A DNA stretch of 64,000 bases from Symbiodinium natans (lineage: Eukaryota > Sar > Dinophyceae > Suessiales > Symbiodiniaceae): NCBI GenBank assembly GCA_905221605.1, contig CAJNDS010002001.1, forward strand, positions 611,001-675,000, in the 5' to 3' direction. Position numbers and translations under genes: made by a program. The stretch's first letter is position 1; each line of letters opens with the position of its first letter. Positions 59,392 to 64,000 of this stretch are shown in pieces. The notes under the pieces were generated by a model that searched no databases, was not told the origin of the DNA, and saw only the letters and a list, made by a program, of their open reading frames with translations.

Positions 59392-60284
59392 TAGCAGAGC
59401 CCTCCACTCCACCTTCTCGACCAAATCGATGTGAGCTCCAGCCTCTTTGCGGCGTTGTAAGCAGTATGTAGTTTTTAGGGTTTAGGGTTTAGGGCTTAGG
59501 GTTTAGGGTTTAGGGTTGAGGGTTTAGGGTTTAGGGCTTAGGGTTTAGGGGCTCCGGCCTCAAGCAAGAGCCGCACGACCTCCGCGTGGCCATTTTCGGC
59601 TGCCGCCATCAGGGCCGTGTAGCCGTCGGTGTCGGCCAAGTCGATGTGAGCCCCGGCCTCCATAGGGTTTAGGGTTTAGGGTTTAGGGTTTAGGGTTTAG
59701 GGTTTAGGGTTTAGGGTTTAGGGCCCCGGCCTCCAGCAACAAAGCCACGAGCTCCACGTGGCCGCTTTCAGAGGCCATCATCAGAGCTGTCACGCCATCT
59801 CTGTCGGCCGCGTCGGGGTCATAGGGATGTTGCAGCATGGACTCAACCTGGCAGGGGGCGCTCAATTCAAAAACTCTCATAGCCCGACAAGTCCCGAAAA
59901 TCTTGAAAGTCTATCACCTGCTGTGCCCGACGGGCCGTGGGCAAGTAAGCCCGTGCCCAGCGGATTGACCCGTCTAATCAGCAGAACTTACCAGAAAATA
60001 CCGACCTCAGCGACAGAGCCGTGTGATGCAGCGGAAAGGAGCTCTTCCATCTGCAGATCAGAAACCGCCGAAGATGCAAGCAGGACGAGCTCCAGCTCCA
60101 CGGGGGCGTCTATCCTGGCAGCGTCCTCCAACGCCTCGCCGTCGAGAAGCAGCCTTTGCCGGAAACGTGGCGGCAAACCATGGAGCCGATGCAGGTTCTG
60201 CTTCAAGCTCCTCACATCCCTCAGCTCCTCTTGCAGTGGCACCTTCGCCACCTCTTCGCCCGAGAGAAGTCGCACGGAGAGCAT
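59380..60284 (-). CDS. Ubiquitin-like/ankyrin-repeat protein 1
   Basis: Five-piece minus-strand gene: 60284-60006, 59847-59731, 59657-59559 and 59442-59380, the first being one 279-nt exon (93 codons from ATG). Residues about 1-70 read like a ubiquitin fold: LSVRLLSGEEV, LKQNLHRLHGLPPRFRQRLL then LDGEALED and LELVLL. Ankyrin repeats follow, with DGVTALMMASESGHVELV and DGYTALMAAAENGHAEVV, each ending LLLEAGA. The protein would be about 184 residues. Introns: 59848-60005 (GT-AG), 59658-59730 and 59443-59558 (both GC-AG); phases are 0 throughout. The last two introns are TTTAGGG arrays between copies of the GAGGCCGG motif. The end (VEWRALLEPL-stop) runs into a MITE, so the C-terminus may be truncated. 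Role unknown; ankyrin repeats bind proteins. Confidence 0.85.
59443..59558 (-). other. Telomere-repeat array acting as a 116-nt GC-AG intron
   Basis: GAGGCCGGAGCC at the donor and GAGGCTGGAGCT at the acceptor are near-identical; the interior is TTTAGGG units plus about 30 bp. Removal gives LLLE|AGAHIDLVEK. Confidence 0.75.
59658..59730 (-). other. Telomere-repeat array acting as a 73-nt GC-AG intron
   Basis: GCCCCGGCCTCCA occurs on both sides of a TTTAGGG array of about nine units. In gene sense the exon reads LLLE|AGAHIDL when everything from GCCGGGGCC to TATGGAG is removed. Without splicing, the frame meets stops in the array. Confidence 0.8.
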
Positions 60285-60496
60285 CAGGACATATCAAAGA
60301 GCAGGCTCTTGGGCATGCTACCAGTAGGACGCACATCCTGACAAGTTACGATGCTGCATGCATCCGCTGCCCGTTTAACCTCAGCCACTAAACGCCTACA
60401 ACCCACGGCGCTAAGCTTAAGCCTGATTCTATATCGGACAGAAGCACCGGAGACCCAGAACCCTCGAAGATTTGGGGGTTCGCATCTATTGAGGGG

Positions 60497-60533
<37 letters not shown>

Positions 60534-61080
60534 GGGGTTGAGGGTTCTGGTAATTTGGGGTACATCAGGGACACCTGCCTGGAGCCGATAGTCGTGGAAA
60601 ACAAAGGCCCTGACCCCAAAGTTGGGTGCCGGGTTTAGGGTTGAGGCTTTACCATAGTGTTCAGGCCATCTTATATAGAGGCACAGGGGCAATCTAGGTA
60701 GACCAGGCAGAGCCCCCCCCACCCGCCCTCACAAAAAAACAAAACACAAAAACGGCCCTGACACCTTGTAAGCCTTGGGAACCAAATGGGACTCAGAAAA
60801 CGTTTGAGATCCGGAGGCGATACGGGCCGTAGTGTTGCATACGTGTAAGTCTAACCCTGAACCCCAAACCTCAGCCCAAAACCCTCAACCCTAACCCTGA
60901 GCCCTAAACCCTAAACCCTAAACCCTAAACCCCAAGGCCTAAACCCCAAACCCTAAACCCCAAATCCTAAACCCTAAACGACCCTTCAGGGTAAACTCAG
61001 ATTCCCAAGCTGGCGGCCCAGGACAGCGCGGCGCAGCCGGGAGCTCCGGTTCCTTGGAGGCCAAATGAACCCTAAAATGG

Positions 61081-61167
61081 GGGTTTAGGGTTTAGGGTTT
61101 AGGGTTTAGGGTTTAGGGTTTAGGTTTAGGGTTTAGGGTTTAGGGTTTAGGGTTTAGGGTTTAGGGT
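61081..61167 (-). repeat. (TTTAGGG)n array
   Basis: About 12 units followed by degenerate TTTGAGG units. Confidence 0.95.
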
Positions 61168-62305
61168 TTGAGGTTTAAGGGTTTGAGGTTTAGGGGTTTG
61201 AGGTTTAAGGGTTTGAGGTTTAGGGGTTTAGGGTTTAGGGTTTGGGGTTTAGGGTGTAGGGTTTGGGGTTTAGGGTTTAGGGGTCATACACCCTACACGG
61301 CTATAGTTGCTTTATTGTTGGCAGCTGCAGCCTTTTTTCTTCTTTTTTTGGGGGGGGGGGGGTGTGGGCGGAGTTGGGGGCTGGGTTTAGGGTTGAGGGT
61401 TTAAGGGTTTAGGGTTTAGGCTCAGCGTTTCGGGTTTCGGGTTGAGGGTTTGAATGGTTGAGGGTTTAAGGTTGGAAGGTTTGAAAGGGTTTAGGGGGTT
61501 TGGGGTTTAGGGTTTTGGGGTTTTGGGGGTTTAGGGTTGTAGTGTTTCGTTTAGGGGGTTTAGGGCCCAGGGTTGTATAGGGGGCTTAGGGATTAGGTGT
61601 TTAAAGGATTTAGGGCGAAAGTTTAGGGGTTAAAGGGTTTAAAGGGTTTAAAGGGTTTAGGGGGTTTCGGGTCTGGGTTTATGGGACTGTGGATTTAGGG
61701 TGTAGAGGGTTTAAGGTTTAGGGAATGAGGGCTTCGGGTGTGTAGCTTTGGGATTTGTAGGGAGTTTGGGGTCAAGAATATTGGTTTTCAGGAATGAGGG
61801 TCTGGAGGGTTTAGCTGCGGCGGGGTGGCGGGCGTTTAGGGTTTAGGGTTTGAGGATTTGGGGTCTAGGGCCCATAGGGCCTAGGGCTTGGCTTTTTTTT
61901 CCCTAAACCCTCAACCCTAAACCCTAAACCCTAAACCCTAAACCCTAAACCCTAAACCCTAAACCTGGGGGGGGGGGGTTTAGGGGGGGGGGGGGGGGGG
62001 GGGTGCGGCCTTGGAAGCTTTTTGTCGCTGGTTGGGGGGCTTTAGGATGCGAGACTTGAGGAGTTGTCTTAAGTGCGCGGAGGTCCGTCGGGTCCATATT
62101 TCTGTTGCTGGTAAGCGTACAATTTCATGGATGTCCTTTTGAGCCTAAACCCTAAACCCTAAACCCTAAACCCTAAACCCTAAACCCTAAACCCTAAACC
62201 GGATGTCCTTTTGAGGGTGACCAAGTGAATCCTAAACTTGGGGGTCGTATACACCCGTTTGGGGTTCGGTCCCTGAGGTGCTGGTACGGTTTAGGGTTTA
62301 GGGGG

Positions 62306-62402
62306 TTGAAGGGTTTAGGGTTTAGGGTTTAGGGTTTAGGGTTTAGGGTTTAGGGTTTAGGGTTTAGGGTTTAGGGTTTAGGGTTTAGGGTTTAGGGTTT
62401 AG
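62306..62402 (-). repeat. (TTTAGGG)n array
   Basis: About 14 near-perfect units. Confidence 0.95.
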
Positions 62403-62797
62403 GTTGCCGAGCTAGCATGGGCTGTGAAGCAGCGACCGCGACTCTGAAACGAAGAGATACCTCTACCATCCAACTCTACTAAAAACACTCGGGGACCCCA
62501 AACCCTAAAGCCTGAAGCCTGAACCCTGACACTTATGTAGATTTTGTAGGAGCTCTAGGGGTTTAGGGTTTAGGGTCAAACCCTAAACCCTAAAACCCTG
62601 AGCGATGAAACGTCCAGAGCTGTCAACAAAAACCTTACACGCTTGAGCCCTCCACTCCTTCTCCTTAAAAGCCCTATTCCACACCGGTGTAGGATTCAGG
62701 GGTTTAGGGTTTAGGGTTTAGGGATTAGGGATTAGGGATTAGGGATTCGGATATTCTGAAGGATCTGCTGTGGCGCTTTCCTTCAGGGGGGGTAGCT

Positions 62798-63846
62798 TCA
62801 CAGGTGGCGCAGTCGCTTGGACACACATGGAACCACGTCGGTTCGAGCGTCGTCCTCCAGCATGTGCACGACCTTCTCGAAACCCGCGTCAGATGCCGCC
62901 ATCAAAGCTGTGACGCCCTCGTTGTTGGCCAAGTCGGTGCGAGCACCGAGCTCCAGCAACAAGCGCACGACATCAACATGACCACGTGCAGCTGCCACCA
63001 TCAAAGCCGTCCCCCCATCGTTGGTGGCCGAGTCGATATGAGCACCGGCTCTGAGCAATAAACGCACGACCTCAACACGAGCATCAAGAGCTGCCAGAAT
63101 CAGAGCGGTGCAACCATGGTTGTCAACCAATTCCTTGGTACCCCAGTAACCATCTTACAATAAGGGAAACCTTTTTTTTGTTTGCTAATTCATAAGGGAA
63201 CCTTGAGCCGAAACAAGGGAAAGGGTACCACTGGGCTACCAAGATTCGATGTGAGCCGCAGCCTCAAGCAACAAGCGCACGACCTTGTCATGGCCCCTTG
63301 AAGAGGCTTCCATCAGGGCCGTCCTGGCGATGTTATTGACCCAGTCGACCCGAGCAGAGGCCTTAAGCAACAAGCGCACGACCTCCACGTGACCATAATG
63401 AGATGCCACTGTCAGAGCTGTCCCACCGTCGTCCTTGGTCAAGTCGATGTGAGCACCGGCCTCAAGCAACACGCGCACGACCTCAACGAGATCGCAGCTA
63501 GCTGCCAGAATAAGAGCTGTCCAACCACTGTTGTCGGCCAAGTTCATGTGAGCCACAGCCTCCAGTAACAAACGCACGACCCTAACGTGGCCCATGGAAG
63601 AGGCTATCATCAGAGCTGTCCTGCCGATGATATTGGCCGAGTTGGGGCAAGCACCGGCCTCAAGCAGTTCAGGGTTTAGGGTTTATAAGGGTTTAGGGCT
63701 TAGGGTTTAGGGCTTAGGGCGCCTTCGGCCTCCAGCAACAACGCCACGACCTCAGCGTGACCGCGCGCGGAGGCCATTGTCAGAGCTGTCACGCCGTCAT
63801 CGTCAGCCGCGTGCGGGTCGCTGGGATGCTGCAACATGGACTCAAC
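62798..63846 (-). CDS. Ankyrin-repeat protein 2 (5' part beyond window)
   Basis: Minus-strand paralogue of the gene at 59.4-60.3 kb. Exons 63846-63730, 63658-63248 and 63133-62798 give 287 codons in one frame with at least seven ankyrin repeats (for example DNSGWTALILAASCDLVEVV, DDGGTALTVASHYGHVEVV, NDGGTALMVAAARGHVDVV), ending SKRLRHL-stop. The first exon here (VESMLQHPSDPHAADDDG) corresponds to exon 2 of gene 1 (VESMLQHPYDPDAADRDG), at the same splice site, so a ubiquitin-like first exon is expected right of 64000. Introns: 63659-63729 (GC-AG, a degenerate TTTAGGG array) and 63134-63247 (GA-AG, a MITE). Confidence 0.9.
63134..63243. mobile_element. Family A MITE forming an intron of the ankyrin gene
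   Basis: CTTGGTACCCCAGTAACC at the left and CCACTGGGCTACCAAG at the right, flanked on both sides by ATTC (GAAT in gene sense), a 4-bp target duplication. Removal of the element plus one ATTC joins HIE|LVDNHG in frame with GA...AG|G boundaries. Confidence 0.9.
63659..63729 (-). other. Telomere-like array acting as a 71-nt GC-AG intron
   Basis: Direct repeat GAGGCCG at both ends, interior of TTTAGGG/CTTAGGG units. Removal joins ALLLE|AGACPNSAN in frame. Confidence 0.75.
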
Positions 63847-63849
63847 CTG

Positions 63850-64000
63850 CAAGGGGCTCTCGAGACTGAAGAGGGTTTAGGGTTTAGGGTTTAGGGTATT
63901 AACCTGGAGTCTCTAATGTAGTCCCTTTTGGGTTTAGTTATATTGCAACAGTCCCCCTACACACTGAATGTCTGTGGTCTGTACCCTGACGCATGTCAGT
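63850..64000 (-). other. Intron upstream of ankyrin gene 2
   Basis: Ends TTGCAG before the exon at 63846; contains a short TTTAGGG array. By analogy with gene 1 this is the intron after the ubiquitin-like exon, which lies outside the window. Confidence 0.5.

Larger units (their letters stand above)
60285..62797. repeat. Intergenic region dominated by arrays and G-runs
   Basis: No gene recognised. Contains a G-run of about 30-35 bases at 60498-60532, T-run/G-run at 61333-61361, further G-runs near 61968-62003, TTTAGGG arrays at 61081-61167 and 62306-62402 and CCCTAAA units at 61904-61965. Between 61380 and 61860 the TTTAGGG units are heavily degraded. Confidence 0.8.
1..64000. repeat. Interspersed telomere-type repeat arrays, (CCCTAAA)n / (TTTAGGG)n
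   Basis: Arrays of the 7-bp plant/dinoflagellate-type telomere unit occur every few hundred bases across the window, in both orientations, from two or three units to more than 100 bp. They carry variants such as CCCTGAA, CCCCAAA, CCCTACA and CCCTAACA. They are internal, not a chromosome end: intact genes and a retrotransposon lie between them. Wherever exons can be placed, the arrays fall in introns or between genes. Larger arrays are listed separately. Confidence 0.97.

Noticed and set aside
1-64000. CRISPR array
   Set aside because: The regular short repeats are telomere-type units without unique spacers, in a eukaryotic context.
1-64000. tRNA, rRNA or splice-leader RNA genes
   Set aside because: I found no cloverleaf, rRNA core or splice-leader sequence by eye; a covariance-model scan would be needed to exclude them.

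Overview
The window looks like dinoflagellate nuclear DNA (Symbiodiniaceae or a relative; the species cannot be told). Four things point there. Plant-type telomere repeats, (CCCTAAA)n/(TTTAGGG)n, are scattered through the whole window in both orientations. Every cellular gene I can reconstruct lies on the minus strand, as in unidirectional dinoflagellate gene arrays. Genes are split into very small exons whose introns begin mostly with GC, less often GT or GA, and usually end AG with G as the next exon base. Many short (about 100 bp) inverted-repeat elements fill the introns.

Region by region. (1) About 1.1-29.3 kb, minus strand: a canonical poly(A) polymerase, reconstructed as 21 exons of 21-69 nt (about 1 kb of code in 28 kb). 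The 5' end is missing and the 3' end runs towards or off the left edge. Its introns hold most of the telomere-like arrays, a 1 kb TG-rich microsatellite, short MITE/introner-like elements, an endonuclease-domain (LINE-like) fragment and a few unrecognised ORF remnants. (2) About 30-32 kb: exon-like minus-strand pieces of an unrecognised gene. (3) 32.2-42.1 kb, plus strand: a young, structurally complete Copia-type LTR retrotransposon (221-bp LTRs differing at one base) inserted in a CCCTAAA array. Its gag-pro-pol is broken by three frame changes. The 2066-codon pol frame carries the normal protease, integrase, reverse transcriptase and RNase H, plus two unexpected enzyme-like domains: a cytosine-C5-methyltransferase-like domain and a 2-oxoglutarate/Fe(II)-oxygenase-like domain. 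(4) About 44.0-57.1 kb, minus strand: an FAD-linked (berberine-bridge-type) oxidoreductase in about 16 exons, with a GC-rich minisatellite and several MITEs in its introns. (5) 59.4-60.3 kb and 62.8 to beyond 63.85 kb, minus strand: two tandem paralogues of a ubiquitin-like/ankyrin-repeat gene, whose introns are short telomere-repeat arrays or a single MITE.

The most striking points are the retrotransposon carrying both a DNA-methyltransferase-like and an oxygenase-like domain, and the direct evidence that telomere-repeat arrays and MITEs have become introns: they sit between short direct repeats, and removing them at GC/GA...AG boundaries restores the reading frame exactly. The cellular genes are unrelated to each other; their only shared feature is strand and intron style. 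All exon calls were made by hand from reading frame, splice phase and remembered family motifs. No alignment or search was run.
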